Assembly (NCBI RefSeq): GCF_004331485.1 | Contig: NZ_SJKD01000002.1 | Span: 1-64,000, forward strand | Length of the DNA stretch: 64,000 nt | Origin: Kribbella capetownensis | GTDB taxonomy: Bacteria; Actinomycetota; Actinomycetes; Propionibacteriales; Kribbellaceae | Reading direction: 5' to 3' | Program-made: the position numbers and the translations under genes | Notes under the pieces: model-generated | Seen by the model: the letters and a program-made list of their open reading frames with translations, nothing else | Told to the model about the DNA's origin: nothing | Databases searched by the model: none | Shown here: positions 8,774 to 16,865 of the stretch, one piece after another | Layout of the letters: every line of letters starts with the position of its first letter | Position numbering within the stretch: position 1 is the first letter of the stretch

Positions 8774-9133
8774 TCAGTTCTCCTGTGTCGGGTGATGGTT
8801 GGTGAGGTAGTCGCCCAGGCGGTCGAGCCGGCGTTCCTGCGGGCGGCGGTGGGCCACGATCCAGGCGTTGGCCGGGACCAGCGCGTCGGGCACGAGTTGG
8901 TACGTGCGCACCCGGCCGACCTTCTCGGACGACACGATCCCTGCCTCCTCTAGCGCCCGGAGGTGCTGGACGACGGTGGGCAGCGCCATGCCGAACGGTT
9001 CGGCGAGCTGGCTCACCGACGCCGGCCCGTCGACCAGCCGGGCGACCATCGCCCGGCGGCTGCCGTCCGCCAGTGCGCGGAACATCCGGTCGAGCTCGGC
9101 GTCGCCGCCGGCTTCGTCCGAATACTTAGGCAT
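8774..9133 (-). CDS. ArsR-family transcriptional regulator
   Basis: A 119-residue winged-helix repressor. The DNA-binding part reads VSQLAEPFGMALPTVVQHLR, followed by a wing with GRVRTYQL. No cysteine metal site of the classical arsenic or cadmium sensors is visible, so this is a non-metal-type ArsR as usually found beside SRPBCC genes. The ATG at 9133 sits inside the spacer of a perfect 13-bp inverted repeat, and a likely -10 box ends only a few bases before it. The mRNA is therefore probably leaderless and the gene autoregulated. Frames extending further upstream run into an acetyltransferase remnant and are not part of it. Confidence 0.85.
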   Translation of the reverse strand: MPKYSDEAGGDAELDRMFRALADGSRRAMVARLVDGPASVSQLAEPFGMALPTVVQHLRALEEAGIVSSEKVGRVRTYQLVPDALVPANAWIVAHRRPQERRLDRLGDYLTNHHPTQEN

Positions 9134-9149
9134 ATACCTAAGTATTCGG
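9118..9149. promoter_or_regulatory. ArsR operator: perfect 13-bp inverted repeat over the start codon
   Basis: The arms CCGAATACTTAGG (9118-9130) and CCTAAGTATTCGG (9137-9149) are exact reverse complements around a 6-base spacer that contains the arsR ATG. The repeat overlaps the probable -10 box and transcription start, the expected place for repression by the encoded ArsR protein. The assignment is by position; binding is inferred. Confidence 0.8.
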
Positions 9150-9168
9150 ATTGAGGTGAGGATGTCAA
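9142..9168 (-). promoter_or_regulatory. Promoter of the arsR-SRPBCC operon
   Basis: On the minus strand a consensus -35 TTGACA (9163-9168) is followed after 16 bases by AATACT, a four-of-six match to the -10 consensus. Transcription would begin at about the ATG at 9133, giving a leaderless message. Confidence 0.55.
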
Positions 9169-9177
9169 GCGCGCTAG

Positions 9178-9510
9178 CTGGGATCTGACGTCGGCGGTCG
9201 GCGCCGGGCAGGGGCGGCGCATCACGACGCGGTGGGGTCGAGCGGGTCACGCACTCAACGCCGTGGGCGGCGAACAACGTCTCATCACCGAGGTAATCGT
9301 TGGCGTCGCCCTGCCGGGACCTGCGCGGGAAGACCTCGACGGCCCGCGTTCCGTGCTCTCGGGCGAGCGCGGTGGCCGCCTCGAGCAGGCGGTGCGTGAA
9401 GCCGTGGCGGCGGTAGCAGACGCGGGTGAAGAAGCACGTGACGAGCCACACGTCGTCGTCCTCGGACGGGTCGCGGTCGGCGAGGATCCGCTGACGCTCA
9501 GGCGAGCACG
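9178..9510 (-). pseudogene. GNAT acetyltransferase remnant (5'-truncated)
   Basis: The frame reads DDDVWLVTCFFTRVCYRRHG followed by a helix LLEAATALAREHGTRAVEVF and a C-terminal DETLFAAHGVE. This is the core and C-terminal half of a GNAT N-acetyltransferase (strand, acetyl-CoA loop, helix). The N-terminal half is absent, the usual acetyl-CoA loop R/Q-x-x-G-x-G/A is degraded, and the frame runs on without a stop into arsR. Confidence 0.5.
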
Positions 9511-9703
9511 GTGATCGCGATACCGTCGACGACAGCCGCAGTTTCAAGAGCATGAGGCGACCTGTGGCAGTGAGGACTAGGAGAACATGCACCAGGAAGC
9601 CGCTGCCCGAGCGGCAATGAATCCCTAGGGATCGCGTGCCAGGCGGGAGCGGACGACCCCACGCTGACGACAATAGTTGCCTTCGGCAGCCACTCGGCAG
9701 CGA

Positions 9704-10135
9704 TCAGGCGGTACTAGCATCCCGCCACCAGCTGGCTGATCCTCCTGCTTCAGCGTTCGAGGGGATGCGCACCTTAACCACGCGACTCCAACCGAGAATC
9801 TGAGCAGTGCTACGAATGGGGCAAGTCACAGTTGCACCTGCCTGGAATCGCCGTCTGCGGCCCGACGGCAGGAAGTCCGCGTTCGTTGAGCGCTGACCCG
9901 TTGGCGGGAAGGAGATCCCGAACCACGCATCGAGCGTGGCATCGGCGCCCAGGACGCCATGCTGGGCGGGGCCGCCGCGCTGCAGGATCCGCAGCAGCTC
10001 CACCAAACGTTGCGCGACCTCACTCGGCACATTGGGACCCGCCGTTCTCAACGTATCTATCCGTGGGACGCCGCGAAGTGTGTACGTCGCACCAGGTCCG
10101 GGATCCAAGGCCGTCGACTCGGCGATGGAGGTCAT
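9704..10135 (-). CDS. Hypothetical protein, doubtful
   Basis: A minus-strand frame of 143 codons with an ATG at 10135. The central part (SEVAQRLVELLRILQRGG ... DAWFGISFPPTG) has codon use like a real gene, but the last 40 residues do not, and I recognise no family. It may be the degraded 5' part of a lost gene. No clear ribosome binding site precedes it. Outside this frame, 9511-9703 holds nothing recognisable. Confidence 0.25.
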   Translation of the reverse strand: MTSIAESTALDPGPGATYTLRGVPRIDTLRTAGPNVPSEVAQRLVELLRILQRGGPAQHGVLGADATLDAWFGISFPPTGQRSTNADFLPSGRRRRFQAGATVTCPIRSTAQILGWSRVVKVRIPSNAEAGGSASWWRDASTA

Positions 10136-10173
10136 TGTTGGCTTGGTGAGTCCAGCAAGCGCATGATGGTGAT

Positions 10174-10473
10174 GTGAGTGAGCCCTCGGAGACGGTTCAG
10201 GTGTCGACGACACAATGCTGGTGCTGCGGTGCGGAGTTCGACGAGCGCGATCTCGTCCGGTTGGGGTCGCATCCCGAGGTCGGCGTGTGCTTCGGCTGTG
10301 CTCGCTTCCTGCAGCGGGGAGCCGCGGCGCGGCAGGACGCACTCGTGCCGACCTGGTCGGGCCGCGTCAGGGGCGCCATCCGCTCGGTACGGAATGGCGT
10401 GATCGCTCGGGACTTGCACAACCGTCCCGTGGTTGGACGGTTTTTGCGACGGCTGGACCGGCACTTGCCTTAG
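10174..10473 (+). CDS. Small zinc-ribbon-like protein
   Basis: A 99-residue protein with CWCCGAEFDERDL and, 18 residues on, CFGCARFLQR: two Cys-x-x-Cys knuckles that would bind one zinc. The basic C-terminus (RFLRRLDRHLP) follows a helix. Similar small proteins occur in actinobacteria without a known role. The GTG at 10174 is the best start although the ribosome binding site is weak. The interval to the next gene (10474-10767) shows no gene. Confidence 0.65.
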   Translation: MSEPSETVQVSTTQCWCCGAEFDERDLVRLGSHPEVGVCFGCARFLQRGAAARQDALVPTWSGRVRGAIRSVRNGVIARDLHNRPVVGRFLRRLDRHLP

Positions 10474-10767
10474 GCCTCAGCCGAGGTGCCATCACTATCG
10501 GTATCCCAATACTGAGCTTTCGGGCGATGGCGTGGGTGATCTCGACGGTGCCGGCTTTGACGTCGAGCTCAGATCAAAGCACAGCCAGCTTCGCCGGCGC
10601 GGACGTCGCCGCCGTCGTAGACGATGGGCCTCCCACAACTGTCGGATAGGCCGAGCAAGCAGCCCCTACTCGGTAGTCCACGAATCTCTGTGAGTGAGGA
10701 CCCGGCCTGCAACCACCTCAAGCGGAGACGGCAGTTACACCTAGGCCATGACCTGCAGGCCCAATTC

Positions 10768-13452
10768 TCATGCCGCGTCGGTGCCGGGTGTTTGGTGCTG
10801 CAGAGGATCCAGGTGTTGGCGGACGTAGGTGATTGCCTGGCGTGCGTGCTCTTGTGCGCCTGACTGGGCTACGCGGGTCGCGTGGGGGATCTCCAGGGCG
10901 TAGGGGATTCCGGCGGGCAGCGCGGACAGGACGCCGTTCAGGTCGAGGCCGCCTTCGCCGGGGAACAAGCGCTCGAAGCGCGCTGTATGGATGAGGCCTT
11001 CCTGGCTCGAGGGGGTCTCGGCGGGAGCATCGCAGAGGTGGGCGAAGTGGAACCACGCCGGTGGCAGGTCGCGGAGCTCGGCGATGCTGGAATCGGAGCG
11101 GGCGAAGTGGAGCAGGTCGACAAGGATGCCGGCGTTGGGCTGGTCGGCGGCACGCAGGACACGGACGGCTTCGGCGAGGTCGGGCGTCTCGGTCCAGGAC
11201 GGGAACTCCAGGTCGATGGTGAGACCGAATGGCTGGGCGAGGTTGCAGAGCTCGGCGAAACGGTCCGCCTTGCGGCTGAAATCCGGATCGGGCAACTGGG
11301 TGATGACATGGCGAGCCCCGAGCTCGGCACCGGCCTCGAGGAAGCGCAGATAGTCCCGCGGCCGGCCCTCCGGTCCGATCCTGGCCAGCTCCACGTCGAG
11401 TACGTCGACACCGGTCGCGGCCAGCCGGCTCCTGGTTGCCCGCATCAAACCAGTGTCGGTGGCCAGCGGGTAGTGCGGCTCCTGCGCCGTGACTCGGGTC
11501 ATTCTCAGTCCGACGTACCGATATCCCGCCTCGGCGGCTGCCTCGACCAACTCCGGGGGTGACAGGCTCAGTGCGGTCAGGTGCGCCAATGAATAGTCGC
11601 GCCGATCGCCCGGCGCCGCTCGCCGACTGCGCCTGTGCGCGGCCATGCAGACAGCCGCACTGTTCGCCGCACCGTAGCCCTCGTACGATCCGGTACGCTG
11701 CACCACTTCGAAGAACAGCCGTCCGCCGACGATCTCAGTGGAGAAGTGCAGGTACTCGCCGTGCTCGTCCCGGTCGTACAGGATCGAGTGTTCGCGCATG
11801 GTGGCCAGCAGTTGCGGTGGCAACAGGACGCGGGCGTCGAGGTCGTCGTAGTAGTTGTCCGGCAGCTTCAGCAGCGGTACGCCGAGTTCACGCATCGCGC
11901 GCGCGGCTGCGACCGCATCATCGGTGCTGAAGGCAACGTGTTGAGGATTCGGGACCGTCGGGCCCCAATCCCCTCGTCGCAGCGGAGCGGTGTTCAGATT
12001 GATCCGTACCCGATGATCCGGGTCCGATGCGGTCCGTCGGTGGATCAGTCCGAAGGGGGCGGGCAGCTCCGCGACCTGATCCGATTGCATACCCAGCACG
12101 GAGCGATAGAACAGTACGGCGTGGTCGAAGTCGTCGATCGACTCGGTCAGCGACACGTGATCGGTCCCGGTCAGGAGCTCTGCGGGCGCGTCTGCACCGG
12201 TCGGGAGGAAGTCGTCCAGCCAATCGGTGTGGCAGAAGAAGACGGCGGTGCCGTCGGGCGCGGCCACCGAGCAGAGGTCCGCCTCGTCCGGCCGGAACGT
12301 GCGTGGCAGAACCGGGGCCATGAGCCGTTCCGCTCGCCGGGCTGAGACCTGTGGATCCGCACTGTTCACGGCGAGCGCACAGATGGAGGCAGTAGCCGGG
12401 TGGACCGCTCGCTCGGGCGCGAAGTTCAGGAGTACTCGCGCATTGCCTTGCTCCCAGAGCTGAACGTGCTTCGACCGATGCTGCCCGGCGTGCGCGAATC
12501 CAAGCGCGGTAAGGGTTCTGGCCACTGCCGGACCCGATACATCGTCAACCGCCAGCTCGCTGAAGGCATGCCCAGTGAGCGGCGGTGCCGGTGGCAACGA
12601 CAACTCGCGTTCTTCCAGAGTGAGCAGGGACCGCATCGCGTCGACTGCGGCGTACCGCGGGTCGCTCTGCCGGTAGACATCGTTGAACACCTCGAGCGAG
12701 AGCGGTCCTGAGTACCCGGTCGACAACACCCGTTCGAGAAAGCCCGCCACATCGAAGACACCCTGCCCAGGAAACAGCCGGTGATGGTGGCTCCAGTCGG
12801 CCGCGTCCATCCTCAACCGCGGCGCATCGGCAAGCTGCACGTGAAAGATCTTCGAACCCGGTACGTCGTGCACGTCGAGATCGTCGCCACGAGCGAACAC
12901 ATGAAAGCTGTCCAGGCACACTCCGAGTGCCACGTGACCAGACTCCCGCACGATTCGCCACGCATGCTGAGGGGTGTTGACGAACCGTGCCCACGCCGTC
13001 GCCTCATAAGCGATCCGCAGGCCGCGCCGCGCCGCTCGGTCAGCAAGCGTCGTCAGCTGCTCGGTCGCCAGTAGGTCGTCGTCCACGGCGGCCGCTGATT
13101 CCGACGAGCAGACCAGCAGGGTGGTGCATCCGAGCTGTTCCATCACGTCGAACTTTCGTTCGGCCCGGCGCAGATTCGACTCGTTCAGCCCGGCCGGCAC
13201 GGCCTCGAAGTCATGGAACGGCTGGTACAGGTCGATCGACAGGCCGAGCGTCGCGCACTCGTCCCGCACCCGCCGCGGCGACCATGGCGACATGATCAGA
13301 TCGTCTTCGAAGATCTCGATGCCGCTGAATCCGGCCGCGGCTGCGGCCGCGAGCTTGTCCTCGAGCGTTCCCGACAGACACGCGGTGGCGATCACCGGGC
13401 GCGGTCCGTTCAGTCCGGCCGTGGAGCTGGTCTGGCGTTCGGCGGTGAGCAT
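10768..13452 (-). CDS. Triple-domain fusion: 3-dehydroshikimate dehydratase, VOC/HPPD-like domain, second TIM barrel
   Basis: This 894-residue protein joins three modules. Residues about 15-290 form a sugar-phosphate-isomerase-like TIM barrel (GFSGIEIFEDDL, YEATAWARF, GVCLDSFH, SLEVFND) typical of 3-dehydroshikimate dehydratase (QuiC/AsbF type), which makes protocatechuate. Residues about 295-610 are a two-half vicinal-oxygen-chelate region like 4-hydroxyphenylpyruvate dioxygenase (TGTDHVSLTE, PQHVAFSTDD, GGRLFFEVVQR), with metal ligands suggested by the two His and the Glu. Residues 635-880 are another TIM barrel (YRYVGLRMTR, IDLEFPSW, ILVDLLHFARS, YALEIPH). The first two modules are a known bacterial fusion; the third barrel appended to it is unusual. 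It is divergent from the aldehyde dehydrogenase operon and has a 21-bp operator 16 bases before its ATG. Confidence 0.8.
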   Translation of the reverse strand: MLTAERQTSSTAGLNGPRPVIATACLSGTLEDKLAAAAAAGFSGIEIFEDDLIMSPWSPRRVRDECATLGLSIDLYQPFHDFEAVPAGLNESNLRRAERKFDVMEQLGCTTLLVCSSESAAAVDDDLLATEQLTTLADRAARRGLRIAYEATAWARFVNTPQHAWRIVRESGHVALGVCLDSFHVFARGDDLDVHDVPGSKIFHVQLADAPRLRMDAADWSHHHRLFPGQGVFDVAGFLERVLSTGYSGPLSLEVFNDVYRQSDPRYAAVDAMRSLLTLEERELSLPPAPPLTGHAFSELAVDDVSGPAVARTLTALGFAHAGQHRSKHVQLWEQGNARVLLNFAPERAVHPATASICALAVNSADPQVSARRAERLMAPVLPRTFRPDEADLCSVAAPDGTAVFFCHTDWLDDFLPTGADAPAELLTGTDHVSLTESIDDFDHAVLFYRSVLGMQSDQVAELPAPFGLIHRRTASDPDHRVRINLNTAPLRRGDWGPTVPNPQHVAFSTDDAVAAARAMRELGVPLLKLPDNYYDDLDARVLLPPQLLATMREHSILYDRDEHGEYLHFSTEIVGGRLFFEVVQRTGSYEGYGAANSAAVCMAAHRRSRRAAPGDRRDYSLAHLTALSLSPPELVEAAAEAGYRYVGLRMTRVTAQEPHYPLATDTGLMRATRSRLAATGVDVLDVELARIGPEGRPRDYLRFLEAGAELGARHVITQLPDPDFSRKADRFAELCNLAQPFGLTIDLEFPSWTETPDLAEAVRVLRAADQPNAGILVDLLHFARSDSSIAELRDLPPAWFHFAHLCDAPAETPSSQEGLIHTARFERLFPGEGGLDLNGVLSALPAGIPYALEIPHATRVAQSGAQEHARQAITYVRQHLDPLQHQTPGTDAA

Positions 13453-13467
13453 GACACCTCACAATGA

Positions 13468-13488
13468 ACGAACTGGTTACTTAGTTAT
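13468..13488. promoter_or_regulatory. Shared 21-bp operator, copy A
   Basis: Reads ACGAACTGGT, then TAC, then TTAGTTAT. It matches the site before the ABC transporter operon at 17 of 21 positions and shares the AACT...AGTT dyad with two further sites. It lies directly upstream of the triple-fusion gene on the minus strand. Confidence 0.65.
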
Positions 13489-13583
13489 ACGCTCATCGGG
13501 CGACGTTGCCAACGGGATGTGATGCCAGCGTTCCGTTCTGTGGATCAGAAGAACCGCCAAACGGACCCTTGCCAGGCGATCTA

Positions 13584-13604
13584 ATGAACCATACGGTTAG
13601 TTCA
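13584..13604. promoter_or_regulatory. Shared 21-bp operator, copy B
   Basis: Reads ATGAACCATAC then GGTTAGTTCA, a GAAC...GTTC dyad matching the other copies at about 13 of 21 positions. It is 52 bases before the aldehyde dehydrogenase start and therefore probably controls the + strand operon. Confidence 0.55.
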
Positions 13605-13655
13605 ATCCCCACGCGGACTCCCCAACACCCGCGCCGCCGGAGCAAAGGGAGCACT

Positions 13656-15095
13656 ATGGACGGAATCTATGCCGCCGGATGTCTGGTGGCCGGTCACTGG
13701 CTGACCGAAGGCCCGTCGGCGCATCGAATCGGCCCTCACCTCAGACGCGCCGTCAGCCGAGCCCGTACGGCGCTGCCCGCCGACATCACCACTGCGCTGA
13801 GCTACGCACGAACATCGGCCCAGGCGGTTGCGGCACTCGCGCCGGCCACCCGGGCCGAGATTCTTGAGCGGGCGGCGGTCCGGGTAGCCGAGAGGCGCGA
13901 CGACTTCGCCCGGCTCCTGGCCGTCGAACTCGGCAAACCACTCAAGGACGGGCGCGGTGAGATGCTCCGGGTCGCTGACACCTTCGCCGTTGCCGCCGCG
14001 GAGGCTCGCGCGATCGGCGGCGAAACCCTGCCCGTCGCTGGGTGGGCTCGTGGGGTGGGCAACACCGCCTTCACGCATCGCGCCCCGGCGGGTCCCGTCG
14101 TGGCGATCACTCCGTTCAACGCGCCGGCCAATCTGCTGGCTCACAAACTCGCGGCGAGCTTCGCCGCGGGCAACACCACGATCGTCAAACCTCCGCCACA
14201 GGCGCCGGCAGCCTCGACCGAACTGGTCAAACTCCTTCTGGAGGTGGGCATGCCGCTCGAGGCGGTCCAGATTCTCCACGGCGGCGGCGATGTCGGTGCT
14301 GCTCTGTGCGCGGCGCCCGAGATCGCCGTCGTGAGCTTCACCGGAAGCGCGGCGGCCGGGGCGGCTGTCGCGAGCGCGGCCGGCCCCAAGCGAACGGTGC
14401 TGGAGCTCGGGGGCAACGCGGCAACCATCGTCTGTGAGGATGCCGACATCGAGCAGGCCGCCGCGAACTGCGCTCGGACCGGCTACAGCAACTCGGGTCA
14501 GAGCTGTATCTCTGTGCAACGTGTCTACGTTCAGCGCGGCCGGTTCGACGAGTTCGTCGAGAGCTTCACGGGGCAGGTGAAGAGCCTTGTCGTGGGCGAT
14601 CCGCTGGACGCAAGGACGGACGTCGGCTCGATGGTCGACGATGACGCGGCTGAACGCGTCGTCCGCTGGACCGCGGAGTCGGGTGGAACTGTCACCATCG
14701 GCGGCACCCGGGACGGCGCGGTCTGCGCGCCGACGGTCGTGGCCGCTCCGGCGCCCGACGCAAACCTTGTCAAGGAGGAGATCTTCGGCGCGTGCGTCGC
14801 GGTCCTCCCGTACGACACGTTCGAGGACGTGATCCAGACCTGCAACCAGAGCAGATTCGGCCTGCAGGCCGGCCTGTTCACCTACGACGTACGCCGCATC
14901 CTCACCGCCTGGCGCGAACTGGAGGTCGGCGGACTGGTCGTCAACGGCTCCTCCAACTTCCGCCTTGACCATGTGCCGTTCGGCGGCGTGAAGGACTCCG
15001 GCATCGGCAGGGAGTCGCCCCGGTGGATGATCGAAGACTTCACCGTGACCAAGACCCTCCTGTTGCGGGGGATGTCGATCTGGGGAGAGCAGTGA
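13656..15095 (+). CDS. NAD(P)-dependent aldehyde dehydrogenase
   Basis: A 479-residue member of the ALDH superfamily that oxidises an aldehyde to a carboxylate in the cytoplasm. The catalytic set is complete: Asn155 in ITPFNAP, Lys178 in IVKPPP, Glu250 in LELGGN and the nucleophile Cys284 in SGQSCIS. The ATG at 13656 follows AAAGGGAG at good spacing; in-frame codons further up lie in the operator region. The stop overlaps the GTG of the next gene, a ThDP enzyme, so they are translationally coupled. The pair could convert a 2-oxo acid to an aldehyde and then to an acid. Confidence 0.88.
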   Translation: MDGIYAAGCLVAGHWLTEGPSAHRIGPHLRRAVSRARTALPADITTALSYARTSAQAVAALAPATRAEILERAAVRVAERRDDFARLLAVELGKPLKDGRGEMLRVADTFAVAAAEARAIGGETLPVAGWARGVGNTAFTHRAPAGPVVAITPFNAPANLLAHKLAASFAAGNTTIVKPPPQAPAASTELVKLLLEVGMPLEAVQILHGGGDVGAALCAAPEIAVVSFTGSAAAGAAVASAAGPKRTVLELGGNAATIVCEDADIEQAAANCARTGYSNSGQSCISVQRVYVQRGRFDEFVESFTGQVKSLVVGDPLDARTDVGSMVDDDAAERVVRWTAESGGTVTIGGTRDGAVCAPTVVAAPAPDANLVKEEIFGACVAVLPYDTFEDVIQTCNQSRFGLQAGLFTYDVRRILTAWRELEVGGLVVNGSSNFRLDHVPFGGVKDSGIGRESPRWMIEDFTVTKTLLLRGMSIWGEQ

Positions 15096-16774
15096 GCACA
15101 GCCGCCGAAGCGCTCGTCGCACAGCTTCAGGAGCTGGGAGTCGAGGTCGTCTTCGGCACCTGCGGTCATACCAACATCGCGGTTCTCGACGCCCTCGGGC
15201 GCAGCCCGATCCACTTCGTCATCGCCCGGCACGAGCAGGCTGCCGCCCACGCGGCCGACGGGTACGCACGAGCGTCCGGCAAGCCGGGCGTCGTCTTGGT
15301 GCACGTCGGCCCCGGGCTGACGAACGCGGTCACCGGGGTGATGACCGCGGCGCTGGATTCGGTTCCGCTGGTAGTGATCGCGGGCGACATTCCGTCGTAC
15401 TACCGCGGCCGCCATCCGCATCAGGAGATCAACCTGCACATCGATGCCGATCAGTCGGCGATCATGCGGCCGTTCACCAAGCGGGTCTGGGATGTGCAGC
15501 ATCCGCATGAGCTCGGCCGGGCGGTCGAGAGGGCGTTCTGGACGGCCACGACCGGTCGGCCCGGTGCCGTCCTGGTCAACGTTGCGATGGATGTTTTCAG
15601 TAGACCGGCGGCGCCATACCCGATGTTGAGTCACGCGGACCGGCCGGATCTGCCCGCCAACACGGCCGAACGGATCGCCAGGGAGTTGGCCGCGGCGCAG
15701 CAGCCGTTGATCTATGTGGGCGGCGGACTACGCGAGTCCCGTGAGGAGCTGATCGGGCTGGCCGAGCACTTCGACATCCCGATCGCGCATTCGCTGATGG
15801 CCAAGGGCACCATTCCCGACAGCCATCCGCTGGTGCTGGGAATGACCGGCTTCTGGGGCCTCGCGCTGACCAACGACTACGCCCGCAACGCCGACGTCGT
15901 CCTCGCGTTGGCCACTCGCTTCGCGGAGACCGACGCCAGTTCGTGGGATCCCCGCTATACCTGGGACTTCACTGACACCACGCTGATCCAGATCGACATC
16001 GACCCGAACGAGCTGGGCCGCAACTACCCGGTCACCGTAGGTGCTGTCGCGGACGTGGGCCTCGCCGTACGAGCGATCGGAGAGGCGGCCAAGTCGTACC
16101 CGCCGGCCGAACGGCCTGAGCTGCGCGAACAGATCCGGCAGACTCGGACTGCGTCTTTCGTCCGGGACTTGAGTGAAGCCTTCCCCCTTCGGCCGCAGCG
16201 CATTCTCACCGATCTACGAGAAGCGTTGCCGCCCGATGCAGTGCTCGTCACCGACGTCGGCTGGAACAAGAACGGCGTCGCCCAGTGCTATGAACTGCCC
16301 GACACCGGCCGCTTCATCACGCCGGGAGGTGCCTCCACGATGGGCTTCGGGCCGGCCGCCGCGGTCGGCGTTCAACTCGCGCAACCGTCCCGAACCGTCG
16401 TGGCGCTGATCGGCGACGGCGGTATGAGCGCTCAACTCCCCGCCATATCCATGGCGGTCGAGCAGGGCACACCAGTGATCTTCGTCGTGATGAACAACCA
16501 GTCGCACGGGACGATCTCCGATCTGCAGACGTCCGCCTTCGGGCGCAGCTACGGCTGTGACTTCGCCGCCACTCCGGACTTCGCCGCTGTGGGCATGGCC
16601 TGTGGCGCTGATGGGTACGGCGTAACGGCTCCGGACGAACTGAGCAGCGCATTACGCCAGGCCGTCGGGAAGCGGCGACCGGCGGTCATCGACGTACCGA
16701 TGGTGAACGAACCGGTCCCGACACCTGGCCATTGGAACATCAAGGACATCTACCAAGGCGACTTCGTCGTCTGA
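15092..16774 (+). CDS. ThDP-dependent enzyme (acetolactate synthase / 2-oxo acid decarboxylase type)
   Basis: A 560-residue protein with the three-domain layout of the IlvB/benzoylformate decarboxylase superfamily. The catalytic Glu48 lies in ARHEQAAAHAADGYAR. The ThDP/Mg motif begins at Gly441 (GDGGMSAQ) and ends with Asn468-Asn469 (VVMNNQ). The middle FAD/DHS-like domain spans about 195-330. It could be a decarboxylase or a carboligase; with an aldehyde dehydrogenase directly upstream a decarboxylase that supplies the aldehyde is the simplest idea. The GTG start overlaps the upstream TGA (GTGA), with GGGGAGAG before it. A possible hairpin (TCCGAG...CTCGGA) follows the stop near 16790. Confidence 0.82.
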   Translation: MSTAAEALVAQLQELGVEVVFGTCGHTNIAVLDALGRSPIHFVIARHEQAAAHAADGYARASGKPGVVLVHVGPGLTNAVTGVMTAALDSVPLVVIAGDIPSYYRGRHPHQEINLHIDADQSAIMRPFTKRVWDVQHPHELGRAVERAFWTATTGRPGAVLVNVAMDVFSRPAAPYPMLSHADRPDLPANTAERIARELAAAQQPLIYVGGGLRESREELIGLAEHFDIPIAHSLMAKGTIPDSHPLVLGMTGFWGLALTNDYARNADVVLALATRFAETDASSWDPRYTWDFTDTTLIQIDIDPNELGRNYPVTVGAVADVGLAVRAIGEAAKSYPPAERPELREQIRQTRTASFVRDLSEAFPLRPQRILTDLREALPPDAVLVTDVGWNKNGVAQCYELPDTGRFITPGGASTMGFGPAAAVGVQLAQPSRTVVALIGDGGMSAQLPAISMAVEQGTPVIFVVMNNQSHGTISDLQTSAFGRSYGCDFAATPDFAAVGMACGADGYGVTAPDELSSALRQAVGKRRPAVIDVPMVNEPVPTPGHWNIKDIYQGDFVV

Positions 16775-16814
16775 AGGGGCATCCGAGCTATTTCCTCGGA
16801 CAACGCCCACCGAT

Positions 16815-16835
16815 ATAACTAACGTACTAGTTCGT
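16815..16835. promoter_or_regulatory. Shared 21-bp operator, copy D
   Basis: On the minus strand it reads ACGAACTAGT, then ACG, then TTAGTTAT; on either strand it contains the perfect dyad AACTA-N6-TAGTT. It is 31 bases before the substrate-binding protein gene of the ABC transporter. Confidence 0.7.
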
Positions 16836-16865
16836 GACTTATTCAGCGCCACGTAGAGGTGAACC

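Noticed and set aside
13602..15122. 506-codon minus-strand frame over the aldehyde dehydrogenase gene
   Set aside because: Antisense to a gene with all ALDH catalytic motifs; the product is low-complexity and matches nothing.
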